From assembly GCA_003254905.1 (NCBI GenBank), contig QANU01002056.1, positions 203,530 to 267,529 of the forward strand: DNA of 64,000 nucleotides, written 5' to 3'. This stretch comes from Nissolia schottii (lineage: Eukaryota; Streptophyta; Magnoliopsida; Fabales; Fabaceae). The notes beneath the pieces are model-generated. The model ran no database searches. It worked only from the letters and a program-made list of their open reading frames with translations, and had not been told where the DNA came from. Positions 22,131-34,029 of the stretch are shown here, piece by piece (the first letter of the stretch is position 1; each line of letters begins with the position of its first letter). A program made the position numbers and the translations under genes.

Positions 22131-23879
22131 TAGTCAAATCCAAGGAGAACACTAGCCAGAATCTTCAATCTCATTGCAAATTATTTTAATGATCCATCAT
22201 CGCCATCATTCTCCGACGTCTCCTCCTCCATGTTTTTCCTTGTTTAAAAGCTCAAGTTGGAGAAATTTTCTGCTGCCTCTAGTTCCCGCTGATATGGATG
22301 ACACGCCTTTTCTTTATTTTATTTTATTTTATATTTTATCCCAAGTAGACAAGTTTCATTATTCAAGAAGACAAGCTTACATAACTTTGCGTGGCTGAAC
22401 AGGATCCGGCTTAGATATCCTTCAGCCCCAAAATGGAAAAGATTAATAACCAATATTCCTAAAATAGAACCAAAAATTTACCTTATCTGAATCCAACATC
22501 AATCTACTACTTTGGATTTGGAATTTATCTAATAAATAATATTCTTCCTTCCCATTTTCTTAAAGAGAAATGCACCTCAAGGAAAAAAATATAAATCGTA
22601 TGTATTTAATCTACGAATATCGTATGTTGGATGATGTTACTTCTAAGTTATTATAATAAAAGCAGCTAGTAGCCTGGCTTGCACAACATAACAATAGTAT
22701 GTGTTTCTTTATACAGAAGTCAACTTAAACATGCAATTGATTAATTTGTTGTTAATTAAAACAAAATTGATTAATTTGTAAGATAATTTTTTTTGGTACA
22801 AATTTTTTAATTTGTCACCAATCGTTTCAGAAAAAAAATATTTGTAATATAATAATGTCTACGTTATGGAGTATTGGCAATTTTTAAGAGGATATAGTAT
22901 TTTCATAATTAATAAATAATATTAATTATAAATTTATTAATTTAAAATATATAATAATATTCATTATTAACTATCAAAGTTTATTAACTAGTAAAGTGTA
23001 TTAATATCTTACTAAATAACAAAAACAAGGAAGAAGATATATTGACTCCAATAATAAGTCAAAACATACTTATTTCACTTAATAACTTTTTATGAATATT
23101 GAATTTAATTTATTAAATTTTCTGAACTATATATATTTGTATCAACTCACAAAATATTTATAATTTTAATATTTGTATTTGGACTTAAAATTAACGTGAA
23201 TAATTTGTATAAAATAAATTAAGGTTGGGGAAGGATAAAGTATCAAATTTGATTTAAGTTGTGCTGCCTTTTACAAATGAGAAATGTTACGTAAATAACA
23301 CTTTTAAATAACACCAATAAAATAATGTACTTTTCACCTATATTATGTTGTTGAACATGTACGATGGATAACTTTACCTATCCATTTCCCATGGTACTAG
23401 AACAAGCACCATCGTTATAATGTACTTTTCACCTATATGTTGTTGACATTAATGGTTCAAGTTCAATATTTATAATAAATCGATCCAACTTGAGTTAGGT
23501 TAGTTAAAAATAATGAACTTTAAATACTACTAATTATATAAAGAAAGTGAAATTATGTTATGGACTTATAGTTAAGTGACACCTCTCTTAATCTTAAGTG
23601 AATAAAGAGTTTATGAGGTTTGGATTGACAATTCAATATTCGATTGGCTTCACTTTTCTTTCTTTACTTTTCTCTATTTATTACTTTAGAAGAAAAATTA
23701 AAGAAAGAAAAAGACAAGCACAATTTTCACACAAATAATTTTGAACCAAAAAAAATTAAGAGAAATTATATATTTTTCTATTAAATTTTTTAGACGTATT
23801 AAATGAAGTAATGATTGATTACATTATACTTACAAATGTGTGGTTCGCAGAATCCTCTCACATTTTTGAGAATGTGGTC
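22131..23879. other. AT-rich spacer with a small duplicated word
   Basis: No gene was seen. Near 23320 and 23418 the word ATGTACTTTTCACCTATAT followed by TGTTGTTGA occurs twice about 95 bases apart, a small local duplication. Confidence 0.5.
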
Positions 23880-24690
23880 ATGGGAATGGAATATTTCTAG
23901 GCTTGGTTCAAAGTTTTAAAAAACATTCTCAAGTAACTTATATTCCCGATAATAAAAATTACCTCATTTTCATTCCCCCCATGAGATTGTTGGATTTCAT
24001 GGGATTGAAATGTTTATAATACGAAAAGACCAAATTACCCCCAAACTTCATCCACCTCGACTGACACCACTGCCAATTGACCACTACTAACTGGTGATGG
24101 ACCAGCCCGTTTAAGCCCAGCCCGTGAGCCTGTGAATTTTTAAATTTTTTTTTTGAATTTTTTGATTTTTTTGGAATATTTTAATTTTTTTATAAAAAAA
24201 TAAGCGGGTTGGTAGTGCGACCCGTTTAGGCCCGCGTGCCAACCATAAACGGGCCGGACCCTAAAAATATGCATATTTTTTGCCCAGCCCGTTTAGGTCC
24301 GCGGGCCTAAACGGACATGCCATAAACGGGCCGGGCATGCCTGTTTGACAGCCCTACCAATGGCCAGCGATGAACCATTGACGGTCTACAACGAACCACT
24401 GACGGCACCACTAGTTGACGTTGGACCATCGCTGGACAATGATGGACCACCTCGGGACGCCATCAGACCACCTCGAGGACAGTGCTGGACCGCCGCACAG
24501 ACATCGTCGGACCACCAACGGCTAGTATTGGACCACTGTCTACATAGTACATACATCGTTTTGTCATGAGCATTTTTGGAAAAATATATTATAATCCCGA
24601 GAATGTTGTTAATAATTCAATTTGCAACCAAATACTTTTAAAACATATTTCTGGGAAAACGTTTTCAAGGAATAACATTCATGGGAATAG
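23880..24690. mobile_element. Possible inverted-repeat DNA element, interrupted by a hAT-family piece
   Basis: The left flank (about 23878-23960) and right flank (about 24595-24690) contain related words in inverted orientation, such as TTGGTTCAAAG on the left against TTGGTTGCAAATT on the right, plus AACATTCTC and CATGGGAAT. Between them is a GGACCACC-rich stretch that keeps the frame 24345-24569 open. The truncated GGGCCCG-family element lies inside. No duplication was fixed, so class and ends are uncertain. Confidence 0.35.
24093..24356. mobile_element. 5'-truncated copy of the GGGCCCG-rich hAT MITE
   Basis: Clearly related to the element at 15550-15887: GCCCGTGAGCC, the AT-rich core, CGACCCGTTTAGGCCCGC, the perfect palindrome AAAAATATGCATATTTTT (24263-24280) and the right end GTTTGACAGCCCTA are all shared in order. 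The left terminus is missing and no duplication pairs with CCAATGGC on the right. Confidence 0.75.
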
Positions 24691-26206
24691 TCTTTCCAAA
24701 AATAAAAAATGATTTCGCAAACTACATGCTCTATAGCATGTCGAATGAGGATCCCTTATTAGATCTTACTTTTGACCACACTCATTGACACATTAGTGTC
24801 ACATAATTAATGTGTCATAAAAAGTAAAAGTGTCTAAAAAGTGTATCATCTTCTCTAATGAAAGGAACAAACTTTGGTCCTAACTAAAGCCACATATAAT
24901 AAAAAAAATACTATAAAATTATGTGTCACCATTTTATCAGATGACGAGAAGAGGGACGAGTCCCAACTAAGAGGGACTGTCCCACTCTTTCTCCTCCCTT
25001 AAAGCATTTCTAATGAGTGTTCCCCAATAAACTTTCTAAAACATGCCACTGAAGATGCTCTCATGATCCATCTGTTTTTACTCCAACAATGGAGTCTCTT
25101 GTCCTCATTGACATGTACCTTACACTATGCTTGGTTCTAGGAAAAAAGGGGAGAAAGAAGAATGGAAGAAAGAAGTATGGATGAATATGATATTTTCTCA
25201 TTTGGATGTGATAAGAAAATAGGAGAGGTGAAAAATATTTGTGGTGGGGTCCACATATTTATTTTCTCTTCAAAGTAGTCAAGAAAAATGAAAAGATATT
25301 GGGTGATTGATGTAAAATGATCATTATATTTTTCACCACTTTATTCTTTTTTAACTTTCTCTCACTCATCATAAAGTTGCAATCAGAACTCTTCTTTCTT
25401 CCTTCCATGGCATTCTCTCGAGCGATCTTTGGTAATTGAAGTTCTTTCTCACATTTTTTTCTCTTCTACCGGTAAGCCTACTTTTTTATTCTCTATTTCT
25501 TTCATTTGGGTGTGTGTATGGTTTTTTATGTAGTGTGTGAGTTGTGGTTATGCTAGAGTGATTCTCTTCTTGTTATTGTTTTCACTATAGGGTATTACGG
25601 ACTTTTGTTTAGTATTAAGAAACTATTATCTAATTTATATTATTTTGTATTAAGGGTAAAAAAGGTCATTTAATATGAATACATTTTCTTTTTTTCTTAC
25701 TTTTCTATTCAACCAATCAAGAGAAAGAAATCTTTTTTATTGTTTTTCTCTTCATTTTCTCTTGAACCAAGCAATAGAGTGAAAATGATTTTTTTTTCCT
25801 GTCTTCTCTTATTTCCATTTTCTTTCTTCCTATTTTCTCTTTTTTTATCTAAGTATAAGAATAAAGAGAGACCAAGTATTTGCAAAATAGTGCTCATTGG
25901 AGTTGCCCATGCTTTTTATAAAAATTTATAGGATGAATATATTAAATTATGTTATTCAAACTCATATGGCATAAAAAGGAAAAAGACTCTGAATACAGAC
26001 ACTTTATAAAAAATTAATACATATTACATTTATCCGAAATGATGGCATTACATGTGTCAACAACTTGTTCCGTTTGCTTTAAGACTTTAGAGGCCAAGAA
26101 AAAAATTTCATTGGAAAGAGGGCATCGAATTTTAGTGATGAAGAGAAGATGGGGATATTTATGTGATATTTTTGTGCAGAGTCAAGTTGAGAGAGAGATC
26201 GAGGAG

Positions 26207-26298
26207 TGACGTGGCCAACTTCCTATCTCTACCAAACTATCCACAGCCACAGCCACAGCCACACCCACTCATTTCCCTTTTTCGCTTTTCCCACGTCA
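26207..26298. promoter_or_regulatory. Opposed TGACGTGG boxes upstream of TOC1
   Basis: TGACGTGG at 26207-26214 and its exact reverse complement CCACGTCA at 26291-26298, with 76 bases between. Such ACGT-core hybrid C/G-box sites are bound by plant bZIP and some bHLH factors. They lie about 460 to 550 bases before the start codon, in a stretch richer in GC than its surroundings. Function is inferred. Confidence 0.5.
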
Positions 26299-26426
26299 CC
26301 CGCCCCATCACCCTGCGCACGTTAGTCCACGGCACTACCCCTTCCGGATTTTTATGGTTTCTGCCCCCAAACCAAAATCCTCAGATATTAGCAATCACAT
26401 CCCCGCGTTCTTCTTAATGTCGTCAA

Positions 26427-26435
26427 AAAATATCA
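26427..26435 (+). promoter_or_regulatory. Near match to the evening element
   Basis: AAAATATCA differs from the evening element AAAATATCT at its last base. In Arabidopsis the clock proteins CCA1 and LHY repress TOC1 through an evening element, so the position about 330 bases before the start codon is suggestive. Binding by this variant is not established. Confidence 0.35.
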
Positions 26436-26662
26436 GCACTTTTATTGTTATCTCTGCTAACGTGCGCTGCTCTCTACTTTCCCAATCCGAACCCAGCCGT
26501 TGGATTTTCCTAGGCCCACGCTCTCTGGATCTGACGCCGTCCGATCGGTTTCGGTTCGTCAACTAGTAGCGACATTCACATCTAGTGGATAGGGGTTAAA
26601 CTTGCGAGAAAGGGAATCGATATCTTGTGCAGAAGACAGCGGGTCTTGAGTTTGATTCGTTG

Positions 26663-26734
26663 ATGATGATGATGGCGATGGTCCCGATTGAGGGAGGGGA
26701 AGGTTACCTATCTATGGAGGTTCTCCAGCATTGA
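26663..26734 (+). promoter_or_regulatory. Upstream open reading frame in the TOC1 leader
   Basis: Four consecutive ATGs open a frame of 23 codons (MMMMAMVPIEGGEGYLSMEV and three more residues) ending at TGA 26732-26734, just 27 bases before the TOC1 start at 26762. It does not overlap the main frame. If the transcript includes this stretch, the uORF should lower translation of TOC1. That the leader contains it is inference. Confidence 0.55.
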
Positions 26735-26761
26735 GTTTCAATTTTTGTTTTTGTTGTTGCG

Positions 26762-29700
26762 ATGGAGAGTGAGAGAGAGGAGGTGGATTTGAACAGCAAG
26801 GGTGGCGGGGATGGATTCATTGACAGGAGCAAGGTGAGGATTTTGCTGTGTGATAACGATTCCAAGAGCTCTGAAGAGGTTTTTACTCTTCTGCTGAGAT
26901 GCTCTTATCAAGGTATGATGTGGCACTTTGACTCGCTCTTGTTGTTGAGCTACTTCTATGGTTATGAGTAATAGCTATTCATTATGCAGCTTACCGCGTT
27001 TTTTCCGCCATAAGATTAAACTTAATTAAACCTCTGCGAGGCTTCAACTTATGCAAACGTTAACTAGTGTAGATTTTCCTTGGGGTTTTTGGTTGAGTTT
27101 TAAATTTTTAGGTCCAATTTTATCTTTAGGAATCAGATCTCAGAAGTAACGGCTGTCCACACCTGAGTTCCTTTTTTCCCATAAACGTGTTTTATTGAAT
27201 GCTTTCTGACTCCTTGTTTGGGTTGTATGATTTAAAGCTTTTGCGATTCCTGGCATGCTCTTTGAGATATTTTAACTCTGGATTTTTTTATTCACAGTTA
27301 TTTCAGTAAGGTCAGCAAGGCAAGTAATTGATGCGCTGAATGCGGAGGGGCAATACATAGATATCATACTAGCTGAAGTTGATCTTCCTATAAAGAAGGG
27401 CATGAAGATGTTGAGGTACATAGCACGGGATAAAGACTTGCGCCGAATTCCTGTTATAAGTAAGCTTCAGTTCTTTATTTTCTTTCCTAAGGAACCTGTT
27501 AAACTCTTTTATTTTACGGAAATTATGTTCTGTTCCTCATCAATGTGTTGGAATTTCTTTTTTTGTTAAGTGATGTCTGCACAAGATGAGGTATCCATTG
27601 TTGTTAAGTGCTTGAAACTTGGAGCAGCAGACTATCTAGTTAAGCCTTTACGCACTAATGAACTATTAAATTTGTGGACGCACATGTGGAGAAGGAGACG
27701 CATGGTATGTATTGTCCAACTTCATATTTATGAATGTTGGAGTAGCCTTTTCCTATATTTAACAAGAGACTTGATATGCAAATACAAGTACAAATTTACA
27801 TTGCATAAACGATAATGGAATATAGAGTTAGAATGATGGGGTAGCCTCTCCCCTTTACTTTAGCTTGATTCTTTGCTGGGCATGTGAATTTGCTTCTCTC
27901 CATTGCATATGGCACTTTTCTCTGCACAGCTTAATCTTCTCAAATTGACATTGAAATTGGTGTTTATATATCTTTGCTGGCAGCTTGGACTTGAAGAGAA
28001 CAACATCTTGAATTATGACTTTGACCTCGTACCATCAGACCCAAGCGATGCCAATACGAACAGTACCACCTTGTTCTCTGATGACACTGATGATAGGTCC
28101 AAAAGAAGCAGTAATCCAGTGGCAGGGATACCAATCCAACAAGAACAAGAGGTAAAAGTTAGAAAGGAAGAACTTAGGTACTAAAAGAATGAAGTAAGTA
28201 ATGGGTTCAATATGATCAGAAACTAATAATCTTGTGAACCCCCTGGTGAAGGTGTTCTTTTTAATCAACTTCAAGCTTTATTTGCAAATTTCAGAGCATA
28301 GACTTTGATATTTGTATGCTTCTTACTTTTCATATTGCCTTCAGATGAGAAGGAAACGTCAATTCTGATGGAACTATAGAGATTGCATTATAAATCCGTA
28401 GAAGTCATAGGTACTATAAAAGTTGAGTCAGTTCAAATAAACTGTTGTGCGTTTTTAAAGGAAATCTTCAACTTAAACTACATTTTAGATGCAAGTCATA
28501 AATAAATTAGTGTCCTCGATAAATTTTAAACAGCATGGACATGGAAACCATAGACCAAACTAGGAGGATGATACTAATAACTTGGAAAACAATACTTTGA
28601 CAAAAGTTGAAGATATAGAAAGTCACAACTATGCATAGAGGCATTGGATTACGTATGGATCTGTATAGTAGAGTTTTGATGTGACCCTTGCAGAGGTCCA
28701 CTACTAAAAAAATAGGAGGTGAGAGTTTTTTGCATTTGTAAATGGGTATGGAATCATGCTAATGTTTTATGTGCCACCTACTATTATTTATTATTTAAGA
28801 ATTAAGATTTGAGCTAACCTAGCAGATCGAGGTCTTGTTATTATCTTATGTTATAATTGATGCATATCATTTATACTTTTCAGGCTCCTGCTGCCACAGA
28901 TGCTGCTGGTGTTGAGGAGCTTCCACATGCTTATGTATCAGAATATCAGCCTGATGTGCCTGGAATTAGTGATCGCCGAACGGGTGTGCTCCACCACCTT
29001 TTCCTTCCACTACTATTTCCCAAGAACTAATTTTTTCTGATAAATTAATAATTTTGTCCAGTAACGATGAAGTTATACAATGTAATGCCCAAGACCAACT
29101 AGTTAGTTCATACAATTGTACAGGACCTGTTTGAATACCATAGAATGAGACAAATAATTATAAATATTGTTTTTCTTTTTCTTTTTCTTTCTTTGCCAAT
29201 TTGGGTCTTGTTATCTTCTCCAATTTCAAGAAAATTGAATAAGTACATTTGTTCACACAGGTGCCCAGGCGCAGCATCCATCATGCAGCAAAATTACTGA
29301 TGGTAGGTTGCGCATCATATTCCAATGTTATAATTCTTAAAATGACTTCAGAAGTTCAGATCTAAAAGGGATATTTGAAGTCCCAAAGTTGAATAAATTT
29401 TTACTGATGTTGAGTATCCTATTTCATGTTTATGATTTTCTCCCTGATTTCCCATAATATATTAGGACATTTTGCATCTGGCCCAAAAAAGAGTGAACTA
29501 AGGATTGGAGAATCATCTGCATTCTTTACTTATGTCAAAGCAACAACACCAAAGGGCAACTTTGAAGAGATTACTCATGTTGACAAGAATGCTACTACAC
29601 AAGTGAGGATGGAAGATATGAACGAATGTGTTCAACAGAATGGTAACCTTAAAATACATGAGAATGGAGAAACATTTGAAAGCCATTCACAAGATGACTT

Positions 29701-30409
29701 ACCCAGCAGCAATAGTATACCTGATTCTTTCTCTATTGAGAGATCTTGTACTCCTCCTGCATCAATGGAAGTTTCACAGCAAAAGCATTACAGGGAAGAG
29801 CTTCTTCAGGTTGTGATGCATCCAAGAAATGGAAGTCATGGTTCTGAGCATGAAGCATCTGGCGTGACTGCCCAACATGCTTATCCATATTATATTTCAG
29901 GAGTTGTTAATCATGTTATGATGCCATCATCAGCACAACTTTATCAAAAGAATATTCAGGAGCTACAGAGTCATGCTAATTCATCTATGATGGCCCAATA
30001 CAACCATCTTCCCCAGTGTCCTCCTCATGCAACTGGGATGTCATCTTTTCCCTATTATCCAATGAGTATGTGCTTTCAACCTGGTCAGATTTCTACGGGC
30101 CATTCATGGCCACAGTTAGGAAGTTCAAATTCGCCAGAGGTAAAATTAAGCAAAGTTGATAGAAGAGAAGCAGCATTGATGAAGTTTAGGCAGAAAAGGA
30201 AAGAGCGATGCTTTGATAAGAAAATTAGATATGTCAATCGAAAACAACTTGCTGAAAGGCGGCCTCGTGTCAGGGGACAGTTTGTCCGAAAGGTGAATGG
30301 TATTAATGTTGATCTTAATGGACAACCTGCCTCCACTGATTGTGACGAAGATGAAGAAGAGGATGAAGACAACCAGGCAGAAAGAGGTTCCTCTCCCGAG
30401 GATGCATGA
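26762..30409 (+). CDS. TOC1: TOC1 / PRR1, circadian clock pseudo-response regulator
   Basis: Core evening component of the plant circadian clock; a nuclear DNA-binding repressor of CCA1 and LHY. Exons: 26762-26912, 27298-27459, 27571-27704, 27984-28151, 28884-28983, 29261-29302, 29466-30409; total 1701 nt, 566 residues. The pseudo-receiver domain covers about residues 24-142: LLCDND at 29-33, E77 in ILAEVDLP where true response regulators have the phosphorylated Asp, and K129 in DYLVKPL. The variable middle is followed by a CCT domain at about 483-528 ([17 protein letters not shown], then [15 protein letters not shown]), which binds DNA and carries nuclear localisation. The tail is acidic (DEDEEEDED). 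The order, the E77 change and the short spacing from VIMMSAQDEV to [13 protein letters not shown] identify TOC1 rather than PRR3, 5, 7 or 9. No damage was seen, so it is probably functional. Confidence 0.97.
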
Positions 30410-30786
30410 GAATGTCAAATTGCTTCTTCTATCAAAGGGTGAAGGGCCACAGTTCCTTTGTGAGCTAAAGCTGTCCTATTGAATTGAGGACCAACCTCTG
30501 TTTTGCATCAGCATTAATTGATGAGCATGTGCCATTGGTATGTCAGGGATGCTGATCAAATTCCAGTGTGCACCCTCATTACTTGGAGCTCAAACAAACT
30601 CTTGCTCGGTTTTTTTGGAATGTCACTTCCTTGTATTCTCCATCTTACTGAGCTCTGGAGTCTTCCAGAAGGTATACCTCTGCTGGTTCTGTCCAAAGCA
30701 GTTGAAAGTATGACTCTATGTTTTAATTGAAACTGTTTGAGGCAGGATGTGGTGCAAATGTTTAGGGAGAAAATGTGGGACAGCTT

Positions 30787-30898
30787 AATATTGCTCCAAG
30801 AATGTTGTATTATCTGAGATTTGACATTGCCCCAGGAATGTTGTATTATCTGATATTTTTAATATTACCCGAAGGAATGTTGTATTGTATGAGATTTT
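30787..30898. repeat. Triplicated 37-bp repeat in the TOC1 3' UTR
   Basis: Three imperfect head-to-tail copies at about 30787-30823, 30824-30860 and 30861-30898. Each contains GGAATGTTGTATTATCTGA or a close variant after a CATTGCCCC-like stretch. They lie about 380 bases after the stop codon, so are likely in the 3' UTR. Confidence 0.8.
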
Positions 30899-32550
30899 AT
30901 TGTTAAACCAAATTCACAACAGGCTAAAGTGTTTTTCCTCCCTAATTCTCTCTTTACATTGTTGCATTTTGCTAAGTCAGAAAATGGCAAGATAATTGAG
31001 TTACTAATGTGTCACATTTTGTATGGTGAGATTGATGTTGAATTTTTAGGTGATGAAGGATTACTACGTCATCCGCAAAATTTAAGAGTGACAAAAATGG
31101 AATTCTCAACAATAAATGAAGAAAACAATATCATTTTCTCCGGATCACACTCTTTAGAAATCATATATATTATCACCCTTTGGTTTATGTCTCCTCAATA
31201 TATCCATGTACTGTTAGACCATTGACTATTCTCTCCATTCTTCTTTCTTCTTAGTATTAATCATTTTAGGTTAATGTACATGAATTAAAAAAGTTATTAA
31301 ATGATCATAATTTTATAAAAGAATAAGTTTAATTTAGTACATTGTCATTTGTACATTTTTTTTCTATTAATTATTCATTTTTCTTCACTAAGTTCTTTCC
31401 TATTAAATCTGTCTTCATTAGAGATAAAATTGGTATATAATCATTGATTTTACATTGAAATATTAAAGAAATTATTAATATGAAATAATATAATTTTTTA
31501 AAATGGACTCATACCACATAATTAAATAACAGATTTAGCTACTATGCTATATGCTACACATGACGATTAATATATGATTATCTTGCAATAGAAATCAATA
31601 AGAGAATGTCATCCTAAAATAAAATAATTCACACACAAATTCTCTGCATTAAAAAAAAAACCATATATATATATATATATTTTGAGTATTGCTGCATGAA
31701 TAACAAAATGGTGGTCAACAAATGATCACCATAGAGTTTGTACAAAATATATTGACCACAGATACCACACAAAATAAATAAAAAATAAAAATTAACCATT
31801 ATTATATTATTTTTCTCTTTTTTTTTTTATCACAGTTTTTTTTACACAATGTCACATGTTGTTTTTCATTCATTTCACATAATCTCTCCAAACAAAACGA
31901 GAATCCAATATCGCCAAAAAAAATAAATCGAACTCCACTAAAAATGAAAATCGACATGTTGGAAAATAAAAAAACCAACCTATTGGTTCGTTTGTAACAC
32001 TCTGTTCACTTTATAGTTTTTTCTCACCCTTTTGTTGTAAAATGAAACTGACAGAGTTTAAAAAATTAATAGTTACACTAAAAAGAGAAACCAACATATT
32101 TAAATAAAGAAAAACATAAAATAATTATATTATTTTTTTTTGGCTGTTGCCATATCATTTTGTTGTTTCACATGTAGCATTGCTCGTATAGTTCACACTT
32201 GGTAGCATTGGTATCCTTCGAAAACCTGATCCATGTCATCGCCCCCAATTTATTGCCAACCTTTTCAATCGATCGGATAGGTTCATAGGACAAACCCAAT
32301 TATTTATATGTTCTTTCCCCACCCCCAAAAGTAAAAATTTTGAGCTCTTTGAGACAAGGGGTTTGTCCTGTATTCCTAAAGTTTGGGTTTTGGTGGAACC
32401 GATGGCCGTAATTTCCAAAAATGAAAAGACGAACAGCGAAGTAGACTTTCCCTGTTAACGTGCAGTTGAGGTTGATTACCGCATAAAACAGTGTGTATGA
32501 AGATTTGAAGTTACATGTGATGCTCATAACGTGTTTGATGAAATTCTCAA
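30899..32550. other. Spacer between TOC1 and the second PPR gene
   Basis: AT-rich DNA with an (AT)n run at 31663-31680. No gene or element was recognised. The last few hundred bases should hold the PPR promoter. Confidence 0.55.
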
Positions 32551-34029
32551 ATGAAATTCAACATGCATGTCTTGCTGAACCCTGCTTGGAAACGTTCTTG
32601 GGGTCAAATCATGAGACTTTCTGTCTCAAATTATTCCGCATTGCCCTTGGAATCTATACCACCCCAGTTGCAAGAGCTCTGCGGCATTATCTCCAGCGAT
32701 GTTGGTGGGCTAGATGAACTGGAGTTAAGCCTCAATAAGTATAGAGATTCTATGACTTCATCTCTTGTAGCTCAGGCTATTGATTCTTGCAAGCATGAGG
32801 CACACACTAGAAGATTGCTAAGGTTCTTCTTATGGTCTAACAGGAATATAAGCTATAACTTGGAAGACGAGGATTATAACTATGCTCTTCGAGTTTTTGC
32901 AGAGAAGAAAGACTACACAGCAATGGATATCTTGATTGGAGACCTGAAGAAGGAGGGTCGAGTCATGGATACCGAGACTTTTGGTCTTATAGCTGATATT
33001 TTGGTTAAACTGGGGAAAGAAGATGAGGCATTGGGTATTTTCAAGAACTTGGACAAGTATAAGTGCCCTATAGATGAATTTACAGTTACTGCTATCATTA
33101 GTGCTCTTTGCTCTAAAGGGCATGCTAAGAGGGCTGAAGGGGTAGTTTGGCATCACAAGGACAAGATTGCCAGCACAATGCTTTGCATATACAGAAGTCT
33201 CCTTTATGGGTGGTCGGTGCAGAGGAACGTGAAGGAAGCTAGGAGAATTATTCAAGAGATGAAGTCAGATGGGGTTATCCCGGACTTAATTTGCTACAAC
33301 ACATTCCTAAGGTGCCTCTGTGAGCGGAATCTTAGAAGTAATCCTTCAGGACTTGTGCCTGAAGCTTTAAATGTGATGATGGAGATGAGGTCTTACAAGG
33401 TTCTCCCAACATCAATCAGTTACAACATATTGCTTTCTTGTCTAGGGAAAACCAGAAGGGTTAAAGAATCTTGCCAAATACTTGAAACGATGAAAAAATC
33501 TGGTTGCACTCCGGACTGGGTCAGCTACTATCTTGTGGTGAGGGTGTTGTTTCTGAGTGGAAGATTTGGTAAAGGGAAAGAGATAGTGGATCAGATGATC
33601 GGAAACGGTTTGGTACCAAACCATAAGTTTTACTACAGTTTGATTGGGATTCTGTGTGGGGTTGAAAGGGTAAACCATGCTCTTGAGCTGTTTGAGAAGA
33701 TGAAGAGAAGTTCATTGGGTGGTTATGGACCAGTGTATAAGGTGCTCATTCCAAAGCTTTGTAGAGGAGGGGATTTCGAAAAGGGAAGAGAGCTCTGGGA
33801 TGAAGCCACAAGTATGGGCATCACTCCTCATTGCTCGAAGGATGTTTTGGATCCTTCAATAACAGAAGTTTTCAAACCTAAAAGACCAGAAAAAATCAGC
33901 CTTGTGGGCAGCTCAGTAGCCAAGCCTCCCGAGAAAGTTAAGAAATTTGTTGGGAAAATGAAGATGAGAAAAAATTCTGCTTCAATAAAGAAGGAAAAGA
34001 AAAAAGGTAAGAAATCTGCAGCATCTTAG
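32551..34029 (+). CDS. P-class pentatricopeptide repeat protein, similar to At5g61370 (mitochondrial)
   Basis: Predicted organellar RNA-binding protein. It is a single exon of 492 residues, starting at ATG 32551. P-type 35-residue repeats are seen in order from about residue 110, for example DEFTVTAIISALCSKGHAKR, DLICYNTFLRCLCERN, TSISYNILLSCLGKTRRVKE, DWVSYYLVVRVLFLSGRFG and NHKFYYSLIGILCGVERVNH. There is no L/S alternation and no E or DYW ending. The C-terminus is very basic (KKEKKKGKKSAAS), which is unusual for PPR proteins and matches my memory of the At5g61370 group. Organelle targeting is inferred from the family. The N-terminus MKFNMHVLLNPAWKRSWGQ is short of acidic residues, as in a transit peptide. 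A downstream ATG at 32611 could also serve as the start. Confidence 0.9.
   Translation: MKFNMHVLLNPAWKRSWGQIMRLSVSNYSALPLESIPPQLQELCGIISSDVGGLDELELSLNKYRDSMTSSLVAQAIDSCKHEAHTRRLLRFFLWSNRNISYNLEDEDYNYALRVFAEKKDYTAMDILIGDLKKEGRVMDTETFGLIADILVKLGKEDEALGIFKNLDKYKCPIDEFTVTAIISALCSKGHAKRAEGVVWHHKDKIASTMLCIYRSLLYGWSVQRNVKEARRIIQEMKSDGVIPDLICYNTFLRCLCERNLRSNPSGLVPEALNVMMEMRSYKVLPTSISYNILLSCLGKTRRVKESCQILETMKKSGCTPDWVSYYLVVRVLFLSGRFGKGKEIVDQMIGNGLVPNHKFYYSLIGILCGVERVNHALELFEKMKRSSLGGYGPVYKVLIPKLCRGGDFEKGRELWDEATSMGITPHCSKDVLDPSITEVFKPKRPEKISLVGSSVAKPPEKVKKFVGKMKMRKNSASIKKEKKKGKKSAAS

Larger units (their letters stand above)
24710..26761. other. Spacer, promoter and 5' UTR of TOC1
   Basis: The left part is AT-rich spacer. 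Between 25123 and 25781 two inverted words, CACTATGCTTGGTTCTAGG and (reverse complement) CACTCTATTGCTTGGTTC, bracket a polypyrimidine/polypurine-rich stretch and may mark a worn inverted-repeat element. The last 600 bases are the likely TOC1 promoter and leader. Confidence 0.5.

Noticed and set aside
24345-24569. 74-codon frame rich in Asp and Pro
   Set aside because: It lies in a GGACCACC-type repeat of a probable transposon and has no recognisable domain.
25123-25781. CACTA-type transposon suggested by the word CACTATGC
   Set aside because: The right end reads CACTCTATTGC rather than CACTA, no 3-bp duplication was found and no transposase is present; kept only as a possible inverted repeat.
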